64,000 nt of DNA from Streptomyces sp. NRRL F-5135. GTDB lineage: Bacteria; Actinomycetota; Actinomycetes; Streptomycetales; Streptomycetaceae. This document shows, piece after piece, positions 27,714 to 36,358 of this stretch (its first letter is position 1; the number at the start of each line of letters is the position of its first letter). The position numbers were made by a program, and so were the translations under genes. The stretch lies in the NCBI RefSeq assembly GCF_000719775.1, contig NZ_JOHR01000004.1, positions 124,001-188,000 of the forward strand. The letters are read 5' to 3'. The notes beneath the pieces are model-generated. The model searched no databases. It worked only from the letters and a program-made list of their open reading frames with translations, and was not told the DNA's origin.

Positions 27714-28985
27714 CTACGCCCCGGACCGGGCCCCGTCCAGGCCGATGCGGACCGGGCCGCCCGTGGTCGAGACGCCGTCGAGGAGACCGGCCGGGACCCG
27801 GAAGACCCGGCCGGGGGCGGCGGGCCAGGCGAGCGTGCGGCGCGCGACGGTCCGTCCGTCCTGGCGGACGGTCACCTTGGGGAGGCGGACGAAGGAGTCG
27901 GTCCACAGCAGCAGTCGGCCTCGGGCGGGCGCGGGGTCGGTGGGGCGCAGGATCTGCGGGGCGACCCAGCGGAAGGGTGCCTCGGCGAGCAGCCGGACCC
28001 CCTCGGCCGGGCGGGGACGGCCGCTCAGGTGGTCGATGACCTGTCGGGCGACGTGCCTGCCGTCCAGGGCGGCGACGTCGGCGGTGTCGACGGGGTGGAT
28101 CAGGTTGCCGGCGGCGAAGACGCCCGGGCGGCTGGTGCGCAGGGCCGTGTCGGTGAGCGGGCCGAGCGTGCCGGGGTCCAGATCGATGCCGGCGCCGCGG
28201 GCGAGTTCGTGGTCGGGGATCCAGTCGCCGGTGAAGACGACGGTGTCGCACGCGACGGTACGGCGCCTGCCGGTGTCGAGGTGTTCGATCTCGACGGCCC
28301 GGCAGCGGTCCGTGCCGATGACGCGGGTGACGCGGCTGCGGGTGGCGACGGGGAGGCGCAGCAGGGTCCGTCCGGCGGCGGTGAACGCGGCGTAGGACTC
28401 GGCCCGGGGGTACTGGCTGACCATGAGGGCGGGGGTGCAGCCCGCCTCGCGCAGGGTGAGGGCCGCGGACCAGCTGACGAGTTCACCCCCGACGATGACG
28501 GCCCGCGTGCCGACCGGCCGATGGTGGAGGTGGACGAGGTTCTGCAGTTGGCCGGTCGTGTAGACGCCGTCGGGGCGGTCGCCGGGGACGCGGCGGGCGG
28601 CGCGTGGGCGTTCGCGGGCACCCGTGGCCAGGACGGTGGCCCGGGGCCGGATCCGGTAGCGGCCGTCGGGGCCGGTGACGTCGACGGTGTCGTCGTCGGC
28701 CCAGCCGGTGACCATGGTGCGGGTGCGGATCTCGGCCCCGGCGGCGGTGGCCAGGCCGACGAGGTGCCGCGCGTAGGCGGGCCCGGACAGCACGCGGCGC
28801 AGGTCCCGCACCCCGTGCCCGGTGTGGTCGCTGTGCCGGGGGATGCCGCCGGCCCGCTGCTCACGGTCGACGACGAGGACGTGGCCACTGCCGCGGCGGG
28901 CGAGTTCCGCGGCCGCGGTCAGGCCCGCGGGCCCGGCGCCGATGACGAGGACGTCGGGTGTGAGTGGGGCGGGCCGGTGATTCAT
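27714..28985 (-). CDS. FAD/NAD(P)-dependent oxidoreductase
   Basis: A 423-residue two-dinucleotide-fold flavoprotein: FAD motif DVLVIGAGPAGLTAAAEL at the N-terminus, the second fold RAVIVGGELVSWSAALTL mid-protein, and GVFAAGNLI for FAD binding near the end. It resembles the partner flavoprotein of GlpA-, HcnB- or opine-oxidase-type complexes that pass electrons from NAD(P)H or substrate. The ATG lies 10 bases after the GlpA-like gene, so the two products very likely form one complex. Confidence 0.85.
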   Translation of the reverse strand: MNHRPAPLTPDVLVIGAGPAGLTAAAELARRGSGHVLVVDREQRAGGIPRHSDHTGHGVRDLRRVLSGPAYARHLVGLATAAGAEIRTRTMVTGWADDDTVDVTGPDGRYRIRPRATVLATGARERPRAARRVPGDRPDGVYTTGQLQNLVHLHHRPVGTRAVIVGGELVSWSAALTLREAGCTPALMVSQYPRAESYAAFTAAGRTLLRLPVATRSRVTRVIGTDRCRAVEIEHLDTGRRRTVACDTVVFTGDWIPDHELARGAGIDLDPGTLGPLTDTALRTSRPGVFAAGNLIHPVDTADVAALDGRHVARQVIDHLSGRPRPAEGVRLLAEAPFRWVAPQILRPTDPAPARGRLLLWTDSFVRLPKVTVRQDGRTVARRTLAWPAAPGRVFRVPAGLLDGVSTTGGPVRIGLDGARSGA

Positions 28986-28995
28986 CGGTGGTCCC

Positions 28996-30447
28996 TCAGT
29001 CCTCGTCGCGGCCGTCGGCCCGGTCGCGGCCGTCGTCGGCGTGGTGCCGCGCGCGCAGCGCCTCGACGGCCGCGCCGCAGAAGAATCCCTGGCAGCGGCC
29101 GTTCATGGCGCGGGTGCGGCGGCGCAGCCCGTCGAGGTCGCGTGCGGGCACGGGGGCGTGGCAGGCGTCCCGGATCTCGCCTTCCGTGACGCGCTCGCAG
29201 AAGCAGACGATGGTGCCGTAGGCCGGGTCCCGGGCGATCAGTCCGGCGTTCTGGTAAGGACGCTCGGCGGCCTCGCCGAGGTTGGGCATGCGCGGCGGAT
29301 CGGGCAGCCGGTCGCGGGCGCGCAGGGGCAGGCCGGCGCCCGCCAGGACGCCACGCGCGTGTTCGGCGATGGCGAGGCCGGCGGACAGCCCGGTGGAGCG
29401 GATGCCGCCCACGAGGAGGTAGCGCTGCTCGGGGGTCGCTTCGACGAGGTAGTCGCCGTGGTCGATCGCGGCGCGCAGGCCCGCGTAGCTCGCGGTGATC
29501 TCCTCGGCCAGCAGCCTGGGCATGAGCCGCTCGCCCTTGCCGAGCAGGAAGTCGTGGCCGCTTTCGGAGGTCGCGGTGTCGGTGCGGTCGGTGAGGTCTT
29601 CGGCGGTGGGGCCGAGCATGACGTTTCCGTAGACGGTCGGCGCGATCAGTACGCCCTTGCCACGGGACGTGGGCACGGGCAGGACGATGGTGTCGACCAG
29701 GGGGCGCGCGAGCTTGTCGAAGACGAACAGCTCGCCGCGGCGGGGGGTGACGGTGAAGCGGTCGTGGCCGAAGAGCCGGTCGATGTGGTCGGCGCCGAGA
29801 CCGGCGGCGTTGACGACCCACCGGGCACGGACGTCGCCGGCCGTGGTGAGCAGGGTGGTGTGGCCGTCGTCGCGCCGGACGCCGGTGACGGCGTGCCGCA
29901 GCAGCAGCTCGGTGCCGCGCCGCCGGGCGTCGGTGGCCAGGGCCAGATTGGTGGTCCAGGTGCAGATGACGGACTCGTCGGGCACGGTCAGGCCGCCGAG
30001 GGCGCCTTCGCCCAGGGCGGGGACGGCGCGGTAGACCTCGTCCGCGTCGACGAGGCGGCAGTGCTGGTAGCCGTTGGCCTCGGCCTTCTCCTTGAGGCGG
30101 GGCAGGACGCCGAGCTCTTCCCGGTCCCAGGCCACCAGCAGGGCGCCGGTGCGTTCGACGGGGATGCCGGTGGCCTCGGCGTAGGCGGACAGCAGGTGGT
30201 AGCCGCGGGCGACCAACCGGGATTCGAGGGTGCCGGGCTCGGCGTCGAAGCCGGTGTGCAGGATGGCGGTGTTGGCCTTGCTGGTGCCGTCGCCGACGTC
30301 GGCGCGGGCCTCGACCAGGGCGACGGTGAGCTCGTGGCCGGACAGCTCCCGTGCGAGGGCCGCGCCGACGATGCCGGCTCCGACGACGGCGACGTCGTAC
30401 ACGTCCGTGCGGGGGTTCCGGGCCCGTCCGGACCGGTGGGCGCTCAC
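28996..30447 (-). CDS. GlpA-like FAD oxidoreductase with C-terminal BFD [2Fe-2S] domain
   Basis: The GTG at 30447 overlaps the TetR stop (GTGA) and gives 483 residues. The N-terminal 380 residues are a DAO/glycerol-3-phosphate dehydrogenase fold (VYDVAVVGAGIVGAALAREL; GIRSTGLSAGLAIAEH). The end is a BFD-type iron-sulfur domain with Cys in VCFCERVTEGEI and GRCQGFFCG. This pairing occurs in type-2 glycerol-3-phosphate dehydrogenases and opine/hydroxyproline-type oxidases. With the flavoprotein next to it, it probably oxidises a hydroxy or amino compound. The longer frame to 30747 is inside the TetR gene and is rejected. Confidence 0.87.
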   Translation of the reverse strand: MSAHRSGRARNPRTDVYDVAVVGAGIVGAALARELSGHELTVALVEARADVGDGTSKANTAILHTGFDAEPGTLESRLVARGYHLLSAYAEATGIPVERTGALLVAWDREELGVLPRLKEKAEANGYQHCRLVDADEVYRAVPALGEGALGGLTVPDESVICTWTTNLALATDARRRGTELLLRHAVTGVRRDDGHTTLLTTAGDVRARWVVNAAGLGADHIDRLFGHDRFTVTPRRGELFVFDKLARPLVDTIVLPVPTSRGKGVLIAPTVYGNVMLGPTAEDLTDRTDTATSESGHDFLLGKGERLMPRLLAEEITASYAGLRAAIDHGDYLVEATPEQRYLLVGGIRSTGLSAGLAIAEHARGVLAGAGLPLRARDRLPDPPRMPNLGEAAERPYQNAGLIARDPAYGTIVCFCERVTEGEIRDACHAPVPARDLDGLRRRTRAMNGRCQGFFCGAAVEALRARHHADDGRDRADGRDED

Positions 30448-31022
30448 CGTTCGGGTGCTCCCGCGCGCAGTCCGTCCATGACGAGGTCCAGCAGCCGGGC
30501 GGCGCGCGGTTGCCAGTCCTCGCGGGGGTCGATCTGCCAGAGGCCGGCGATGGCGAGGGAGAGGTCGTCCCCGGTCACGCCGGGCCGGATGGTACCGGCC
30601 GCCTCGTTGGCGCGCAGCAGCAGCTCGGCCGCCGCGATCACCGGGGCGGGTCCCGGTTTCGTCAGGTTCCCGGAGGCCATGGCCTGGCGGATCGCGTCCG
30701 CGAGACCGGCCTTGGCCATGGCGAACCGGGCGAGGAGGTCCATCCACTCGCGCAGGGCCCGTTCGGGGTCCCGGGTCCTGAGCAACTGGGCGGCGGAGTC
30801 GGCGACCTGCTGCATCCCATGGCGGTAGATCTCGAGGACGAGCGCTTCGCGGTTGGGGAAGTTACGGTAGAAGGTGCCCTGCCCGACGCACGCCTTCTTC
30901 GCGATCGTGCTCAGCGGGGTGTCGGCGCAGCGCGTCAGCTCCGCCAGGGCCACTTCCAGAATGCGCTCGCGGTTCCGCTGCGCGTCCGAGCGCAGGGGCA
31001 CCGCGTCCTTCTTCTGCCGCAC
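30444..31022 (-). CDS. TetR family regulator of the FAD oxidoreductase operon
   Basis: The GTG at 31022 follows GGAGGAGGACGA, an excellent ribosome site, and gives 192 residues; longer frames upstream are promoter DNA. Helix-turn-helix at about residues 33-55 (PLSTIAKKACVGQGTFYRNFPNREAL). It is the first gene of the minus-strand operon and overlaps the GlpA-like gene. Two operators upstream (31065-31108) lie between it and the divergent molybdenum hydroxylase operon, so it may control both. Confidence 0.87.
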   Translation of the reverse strand: MRQKKDAVPLRSDAQRNRERILEVALAELTRCADTPLSTIAKKACVGQGTFYRNFPNREALVLEIYRHGMQQVADSAAQLLRTRDPERALREWMDLLARFAMAKAGLADAIRQAMASGNLTKPGPAPVIAAAELLLRANEAAGTIRPGVTGDDLSLAIAGLWQIDPREDWQPRAARLLDLVMDGLRAGAPER

Positions 31023-31064
31023 TCGTCCTCCTCCGCGGCGAGGCCGGAATTCGACCTTGCTAAG

Positions 31065-31078
31065 CGGACAGCTGTCCG
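31065..31078. promoter_or_regulatory. TetR operator 1
   Basis: CGGACAGCTGTCCG is a perfect 14-base palindrome 43 bases upstream of the TetR start. It shares the GGACA-N2-TGTCC core with operator 2; the two centres are 31 bp apart (about three helical turns), so dimers would bind on one DNA face. Confidence 0.65.
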
Positions 31079-31096
31079 TTAGGTTTTCCCAGTAAT

Positions 31097-31108
31097 GGAC
31101 AACTGTCC
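31097..31108. promoter_or_regulatory. TetR operator 2
   Basis: GGACAACTGTCC is a near-perfect palindrome with the same half-sites as operator 1. It lies nearer the divergent 31325 operon, suggesting control in both directions. Confidence 0.6.
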
Positions 31109-31324
31109 GATTGGACCACCATAGCGGTGGATGCGGTCGGCGTGGGCGATCGGTGGCGTTCGCGTTACTCGTTCGTATCCTCGCCCACCCCGTCCGTCGC
31201 GCTGTCCCGCGTGGTCCCGGCCCCGACATCGCCGCGCGAAGCGGCCTCTCCCCGTATCTGATTCGTTACCGCATGCCGGACCGTCGCCCGTCGGCGTTCC
31301 CGGATACGCGAAAGAAGGCTGATC

Positions 31325-31984
31325 ATGCCCCCAGCCCCCTCATCGACGTACAGCGCCATCACCCTGAAGATCAACGGCGAGGAGCACGCGCTTTCCGTCG
31401 ACCACCGCACCACCCTGCTCGACGCACTGCGTGAGCGTCTCGATCTGACCGGCACGAAGAAGGGCTGCGACCAGGGGCAGTGCGGTGCCTGCACGGTCCT
31501 GCTCGACGGCCGCCGGACGGTCTCCTGCCTGCAACTCGCGGTGGCGGCCGAGGGGCGCGAGGTCACCACCATCGAAGGCATGGCCGAGGGCGAGCGACTG
31601 CACCCGGTGCAGCAGGCGTTCCTCGACCTGGACGGCTACCAGTGCGGCTACTGCACGCCGGGCCAGATCTGCTCGGCCGTCGCGGTGATCGAGGAACACG
31701 CGGCGGGCTGGCCGAGCGCCGTCACCGACGACGTCCGCCCCGAAGCGGGAGCGCCGGCCCTGACCGCCGACGAGATCCGGGAGCGGATGAGCGGCAACCT
31801 GTGCCGCTGTGGCGCGTACGTGTCGATCGTCGAGGCGATCGCCCGGGCGGCGGGGAGCCGGGCGGAAACAGCGGGCCCGCCGGACGGGGCCGGGGCCGGG
31901 ACCCGGGCCGCGGAGGCATCGGGCGGCACGGAGACCGCGCGGGCGGCGGGCACGGCGGCACGCACCACGGAGGTGGCGGCATGA
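31325..31984 (+). CDS. Molybdenum hydroxylase [2Fe-2S] subunit (PaoA/YagT-like)
   Basis: A 219-residue small subunit of the xanthine dehydrogenase family. The plant-type cluster is in GCDQGQCGACTVLL...VSC and the second cluster in CGYCTPGQIC and CRCGAY. There is no Tat signal, so unlike E. coli PaoA this enzyme should stay in the cytoplasm. After the second cluster come about 45 low-complexity Ala/Gly/Thr residues that the family lacks. AGAAGG precedes the ATG. First gene of a four-gene overlapping operon. Confidence 0.92.
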   Translation: MPPAPSSTYSAITLKINGEEHALSVDHRTTLLDALRERLDLTGTKKGCDQGQCGACTVLLDGRRTVSCLQLAVAAEGREVTTIEGMAEGERLHPVQQAFLDLDGYQCGYCTPGQICSAVAVIEEHAAGWPSAVTDDVRPEAGAPALTADEIRERMSGNLCRCGAYVSIVEAIARAAGSRAETAGPPDGAGAGTRAAEASGGTETARAAGTAARTTEVAA

Positions 31985-32973
31985 AAGAGTTCGGATACCG
32001 GCGCGCGTCCGACGTCTCCGGCGCGGTCGCGCTGCTCGACGCCGATCCCGAGGCGCGGTTCCTCGGCGGCGGCACCAACCTCGTCGACCTGATGAAGACG
32101 GGCGTCGAGCGGCCCGCCCTCCTCGTCGACGTACGCGAACTCCCCCTGGACGGGATCGAGTCGACCGAGGACGGTGCCCTGCGCATCGGCGCGACGGTCA
32201 CCAACAGCGACCTGGCCGCGCATCCCGAAGTGCGCCGCCGCTACCCGGCGTTGGCGCAGGCGGTGCTGGCCGGCGCCTCCGGACAGCTGCGCAACATGGC
32301 CACAGTCGGCGGGAACCTGCTCCAGCGCACCCGCTGCGGCTACTTCACCGACGTGACCAAACCATGCAACAAGCGCGTTCCCGGCAGCGGTTGTCCCGCG
32401 ATCGAGGGCGAGCACCACAACCACGCCATCCTGGGCGCCTCCGGCCACTGCGTGGCCGTGCACCCCTCGGACATGGGCGTGGCACTCGCGGCCTTCGACG
32501 CGGTCGTCCATTACGAAACGGCCGAAGGGCCGGGCGAGTCGCCGCTCGCCGAGTTCTACCTGCCCGTGGGCGAGACCCCGCACCTGGAGACCGCCCTGCC
32601 GCCGGGCGCGCTGATCACCGGCGTCACCCTGCCGCCCGCCGCCGTCGCGGCCCGCTCGCGCTACCGGAAGGTGCGCGAACGCGCCTCGTACGCCTTCGCG
32701 ATCGGCTCGATCGCCGCCGCGCTCGACGTCCGGGACGGCGTCGTGCACGATGTCCGCCTGGCCTTCGGCGCGGTCGCGTCCCGGCCGTGGCGGGCCCGCA
32801 CGGCCGAGCGCGCGTTGCTCGGGGCACCGGCCGACGCCGGGGCCTTCGCCGCCGCCGCGGACGCCGAACTCGCTGCCGCGGAGCCGCTGCCCCACAATGG
32901 ATACAAGGTGACACTGATGCGCAACCTCGTGGTGGCCGTGCTGACACAGCTCGCCGAGGAGGCCGCCCGATGA
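31981..32973 (+). CDS. Molybdenum hydroxylase FAD subunit (PaoB/YagS-like)
   Basis: A 330-residue FAD-binding subunit. FAD loops are FLGGGTNLVDLM and TVGGNLLQRTRC. The insertion with Cys residues RCGYF...KPCNKR...GSGCPA...GHC matches the extra [4Fe-4S] cluster of PaoB-type subunits, which ordinary xanthine dehydrogenase FAD domains lack. ATGA overlap with the gene before and the gene after. It passes electrons from the molybdenum site to the final acceptor. Confidence 0.92.
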   Translation: MKEFGYRRASDVSGAVALLDADPEARFLGGGTNLVDLMKTGVERPALLVDVRELPLDGIESTEDGALRIGATVTNSDLAAHPEVRRRYPALAQAVLAGASGQLRNMATVGGNLLQRTRCGYFTDVTKPCNKRVPGSGCPAIEGEHHNHAILGASGHCVAVHPSDMGVALAAFDAVVHYETAEGPGESPLAEFYLPVGETPHLETALPPGALITGVTLPPAAVAARSRYRKVRERASYAFAIGSIAAALDVRDGVVHDVRLAFGAVASRPWRARTAERALLGAPADAGAFAAAADAELAAAEPLPHNGYKVTLMRNLVVAVLTQLAEEAAR

Positions 32974-35105
32974 CCACCGCCCCGATCAGGACCACGCCGG
33001 CGAAGGGTGCCGTCGGCACCGCGCACACCCGCGTGGAGGGCCGTGACAAGGTCACCGGAGCGGCCCGTTACGCGGGCGAGATCCCGTTCGCCGACCTCGC
33101 CCACGGCTGGCTGGCGCTGTCCACCGTCGCCCGCGGCCGGGTGAGTTCGGTGGAGACCGCCCCCGTCCTCGCGATGCCGGGCGTCCTCGCCGTCCTGCAC
33201 CACGGCAACGCCCCGCGCGTCGAGACCGACTACATCGGAATACTGGGCAAGCCGGACCCGACCGCCGCGGTCTTCCAGCACGACCGGGTGCCGCATGTGG
33301 GATGGCCGGTGGCGATGGTCGTCGCCGAGACGCCCGAGCAGGCCAGGGAAGCCGCCGAAGCCCTCGTGGTGCGCTACGAGGAGGAGCCTCACGACGTGGC
33401 GTTCTCCGGGGACCACCCCGGCGCGTACACACTGGACTCCTTCATGCCGGCGGTGACGGAGAAGGGCGACCTGGAGCCCGCTCTCGCCGCGTCCGCCGTC
33501 GTGGTGGACGAGGAGTACACCACGCCGGAAGAGCACCACGCCATGATGGAGCCGCACGCCGCGACCGCCCGGTGGGACGGCGGCCGGCTGGACGTCGTCG
33601 ACTCCAATCAGGGCACCGGCTGGGTCGCCCTCGAACTCGCCAAGATGTTCTCGCTCGACCCGGCCTCGGTGCGGGTGCGCTCCGAACACATCGGCGGCGG
33701 CTTCGGCAGCAAGGGCCTGCGCGCCCACCAGGTGGCGGCCGTGATGGGGACGACCCTCCTCCAGCGCCCCGTCCGCGTCGTCATGACGCGACGTCAGATG
33801 TTCTCGCTGACCGGCTACCGGAGCCCCACGGCCCAGCGGGTCCGGCTCGGCGCGGACGCCGACGGACGGCTCCTCGCGCTGGAGCACCGCGCCCTGAGCC
33901 TCACCTCGACCGTGCACGAGTTCGTCGAGCCGAGCGCCGGTGTGGCCCGGGTGATGTACGACGCCGACGCCCACCGCACGGCCAATGAGGTCGTACGGCT
34001 GGATGTGCCCACACCGACGTTCATGCGCGCGCCGGGCGAGGCACCGGGATCGTTCGCCCTGGAGGCGGCGCTCGACGAACTCGCGGAGAAGTGCGGGATC
34101 GACCCGATCGAGCTGCGCGTGCGCAACGAGCCCGACCGGGGGCCCGTCTCCGGGCTGCCGTTCAGCAGCCGCCGGCTGCTCGCCTGCTTCCGGGAGGGCG
34201 CCGAGCGGTTCGGCTGGGCGGACCGGGACCCGCGCCCCGGCCTGCGCCGCGAAGGGCGCTGGCTGCTGGGCACCGGTACGGCGGCGGCCTCCTTCGGCGC
34301 GGGGGCCGGGCCGTCCACGGCGGCCGTGACGGCGGAGCCCGACGGCTCCTTCACCGTGCGGATCGCCGCGGCGGACATCGGGACCGGGGCCCGCACCGCG
34401 CTCACCCTGGTCGCCGCCGACACGCTGGAGGTGACACCGGACCGGGTCCGGGTGCGGATCGGGGACAGCGACTTCGGACCGGCGATGATCGCGGGCGGCT
34501 CGATGGGCACCCGCTCCTGGGCCTGGGCCGTCTCGGCGGCGGCCCGCGAACTGCGCGAACGCCTCGCGCCGGGCGCCGACGTCCCCCCGGAGGGGATCAC
34601 CGTACGGTCGGACACGTCCGAGGCCGTCGGCGCCCTCGCCAAGAAGGAACGGCACTCCTTCGGGGCACAGTTCGCCGAGGTCGCCGTGGACACCGGCACC
34701 GGCGAGGTGCGCGTACGCCGCATGCTCGGCATCTTCGCGGCGGGCCGGATCGTCAACCCGCTCACCGCGCGCAACCAGCTCGTCGGCGGGATGGCCTGGG
34801 GCATCTCCATGGCGCTGCACGAGGAGGCGGTACGGGACCGGGCGACGGGCGGGCACTACGGCGCCGACCTCGCGGGCTACCACGTCGCCACGCACGCCGA
34901 CGTACCGCGCGTCGAGGCGGACTGGATCGACGACCCCGACCCGGAGGACCCCGTCGGGATCAAGGGCATCGGCGAGATCGGCATCGTGGGCGCGGCCGCG
35001 GCCGTCGCCAACGCGGTCTGGCACGCGACCGGTGTACGCCACCGGAGCCTGCCCATCCGGCCCGACCGCGTCCTGCTCGCGGACACGGGAGCGCCGGATG
35101 CTTGA
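32970..35105 (+). CDS. Molybdenum hydroxylase catalytic subunit (PaoC/YagR-like)
   Basis: A 711-residue molybdopterin subunit. Cofactor-binding motifs GGGFGSKG, the APGEAPGSFALEAALDELAE segment and GGSMGTRSW are present, and the active-site Glu is in GIKGIGEIGIVG. Family members oxidise aldehydes or N-heterocycles with water as oxygen donor. The PaoB-type partner and XdhC-type chaperone favour an aldehyde oxidase, with the actual substrate unknown. ATG at 32970 overlaps the FAD subunit stop. Confidence 0.92.
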   Translation: MTTAPIRTTPAKGAVGTAHTRVEGRDKVTGAARYAGEIPFADLAHGWLALSTVARGRVSSVETAPVLAMPGVLAVLHHGNAPRVETDYIGILGKPDPTAAVFQHDRVPHVGWPVAMVVAETPEQAREAAEALVVRYEEEPHDVAFSGDHPGAYTLDSFMPAVTEKGDLEPALAASAVVVDEEYTTPEEHHAMMEPHAATARWDGGRLDVVDSNQGTGWVALELAKMFSLDPASVRVRSEHIGGGFGSKGLRAHQVAAVMGTTLLQRPVRVVMTRRQMFSLTGYRSPTAQRVRLGADADGRLLALEHRALSLTSTVHEFVEPSAGVARVMYDADAHRTANEVVRLDVPTPTFMRAPGEAPGSFALEAALDELAEKCGIDPIELRVRNEPDRGPVSGLPFSSRRLLACFREGAERFGWADRDPRPGLRREGRWLLGTGTAAASFGAGAGPSTAAVTAEPDGSFTVRIAAADIGTGARTALTLVAADTLEVTPDRVRVRIGDSDFGPAMIAGGSMGTRSWAWAVSAAARELRERLAPGADVPPEGITVRSDTSEAVGALAKKERHSFGAQFAEVAVDTGTGEVRVRRMLGIFAAGRIVNPLTARNQLVGGMAWGISMALHEEAVRDRATGGHYGADLAGYHVATHADVPRVEADWIDDPDPEDPVGIKGIGEIGIVGAAAAVANAVWHATGVRHRSLPIRPDRVLLADTGAPDA

Positions 35106-36237
35106 CATCGCCGCGGAACTGCGGCGCTGGGCGGCGGAGGACCGGAGCTTCGCGGTCGCGACCGTCGTGGCCGTCGGCGGCAGCGCACCGCGCGGCCCCG
35201 GCGCGGCCCTCGCCGTCGACGACGAGGGGACGGTCATCGGCTCGGTCTCCGGCGGCTGCGTGGAGGGAGCGGTGTACGAGCTGTGCGCCGAGGCCCTCCA
35301 GGACGGTGGGACCCGCCTCGAACGGTTCGGCTACAGCGACGAGGACGCCTTCGCGGTCGGGCTGACCTGCGGTGGTGTCATCGACATCCTGATCACACCC
35401 GTCCGCGCGGACACACCCGCCCGGACGGTGTTCCGCTCGGCGCTGGTCGCCGCCGCCCGGGGCGAGCCGGCTGCCGTCGCCCGGGTCGCCCGGGGGCCCG
35501 TCGGCCTGCTCGGGAAGGCCCTGTTCGTACGCCCCGACGGGTCGTACGAGGGCGGTCTCGGCGGCGCCGCGGAGCTGGACAGGACGGCGGTCGCCGAGGC
35601 CCGGGCCATGCTGGACGGCGGCCGTACCGGCACGGTCGAGATCGGGGAGGACGGCTCGCACTGTCCCGGCGGCCTCACGCTGTTCGTCGAGTCGAGCGTG
35701 CCGCCCCCTCGCATGATCGTCTTCGGCGCGATCGACTTCGCCGCGGCGCTCGTGCGGGCCGGCAAATTCCTCGGCCACCATGTGACCGTGTGCGACGCGC
35801 GCCCCGTCTTCGCCACCCGGGCGCGCTTCCCCGAGGCGGACGAGATCGTGGTGGACTGGCCGCACCGCTATCTGCGGCGCACCGAGACCGACGGCCGCAC
35901 GGTCCTGTGTGTGCTCACCCACGACGCCAAGTTCGACGTGCCCCTGCTGGCGGAAGCCCTGCGGATGCCGGTCGCGTTCGTCGGCGCCATGGGCTCGCGC
36001 CGTACCCACGCCGACCGCACCCGGCGGCTGCGCGAGGCCGGCGTGGGCGAGCGGGAACTGGCCCGTCTGAGGTCGCCGATCGGCCTCGATCTGGGCGCCC
36101 GTACGCCCGAGGAGACCGCCCTGTCGATCGCGGCGGAGATCGTCGCGGCCCGCCGGGGCGGCACCGGCGTGCCACTGACGGGCTCACAGGCGCCGATCCA
36201 CCGTGACCCGGGGGAGCGGGGCTCAGCGGCGGCCTGA
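35098..36237 (+). CDS. XdhC/CoxI family molybdenum cofactor chaperone (PaoD-like)
   Basis: A 379-residue protein with an N-terminal XdhC/CoxI domain (ATVVAVGGSAPRGPGAALAV, SVSGGCVEGAVYE, GLTCGGVIDILI) and a C-terminal Rossmann XdhC domain (MIVFGAIDFAAALVRAGKFLGHHVTVCDAR, FVGAMGSRRTHADR). It binds and sulfurates the molybdenum cofactor before insertion into the catalytic subunit. The ATG overlaps the catalytic gene by 8 bases. The C-terminal 20 residues are unrelated tail. Confidence 0.9.
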   Translation: MLDIAAELRRWAAEDRSFAVATVVAVGGSAPRGPGAALAVDDEGTVIGSVSGGCVEGAVYELCAEALQDGGTRLERFGYSDEDAFAVGLTCGGVIDILITPVRADTPARTVFRSALVAAARGEPAAVARVARGPVGLLGKALFVRPDGSYEGGLGGAAELDRTAVAEARAMLDGGRTGTVEIGEDGSHCPGGLTLFVESSVPPPRMIVFGAIDFAAALVRAGKFLGHHVTVCDARPVFATRARFPEADEIVVDWPHRYLRRTETDGRTVLCVLTHDAKFDVPLLAEALRMPVAFVGAMGSRRTHADRTRRLREAGVGERELARLRSPIGLDLGARTPEETALSIAAEIVAARRGGTGVPLTGSQAPIHRDPGERGSAAA

Positions 36238-36265
36238 CGGGCGCCCGACGAGACGGACATGCGGA

Positions 36266-36300
36266 ACGAAGCGGCTCGGCGGTGTGCCGGGCCGCTTCGT
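36266..36300. terminator. Strong bidirectional terminator
   Basis: A 15-bp stem (36266-36280 with 36286-36300, one G-U pair) with a 5-base loop GGTGT sits between the convergent pao-like operon and the PTS operon. It should stop transcription from both sides. Confidence 0.75.
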
Positions 36301-36358
36301 CGCAGGCGCGGTGTGCGGGCTTGCGGTGCCCGGGTGCGCCGCTCCTCCGGGAGGCCGG

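Noticed and set aside
25237..28251. A 1004-codon minus-strand open frame over the PLP and MFS genes
   Set aside because: Low-complexity shadow; the plus-strand genes have clear motifs and overlap coupling.
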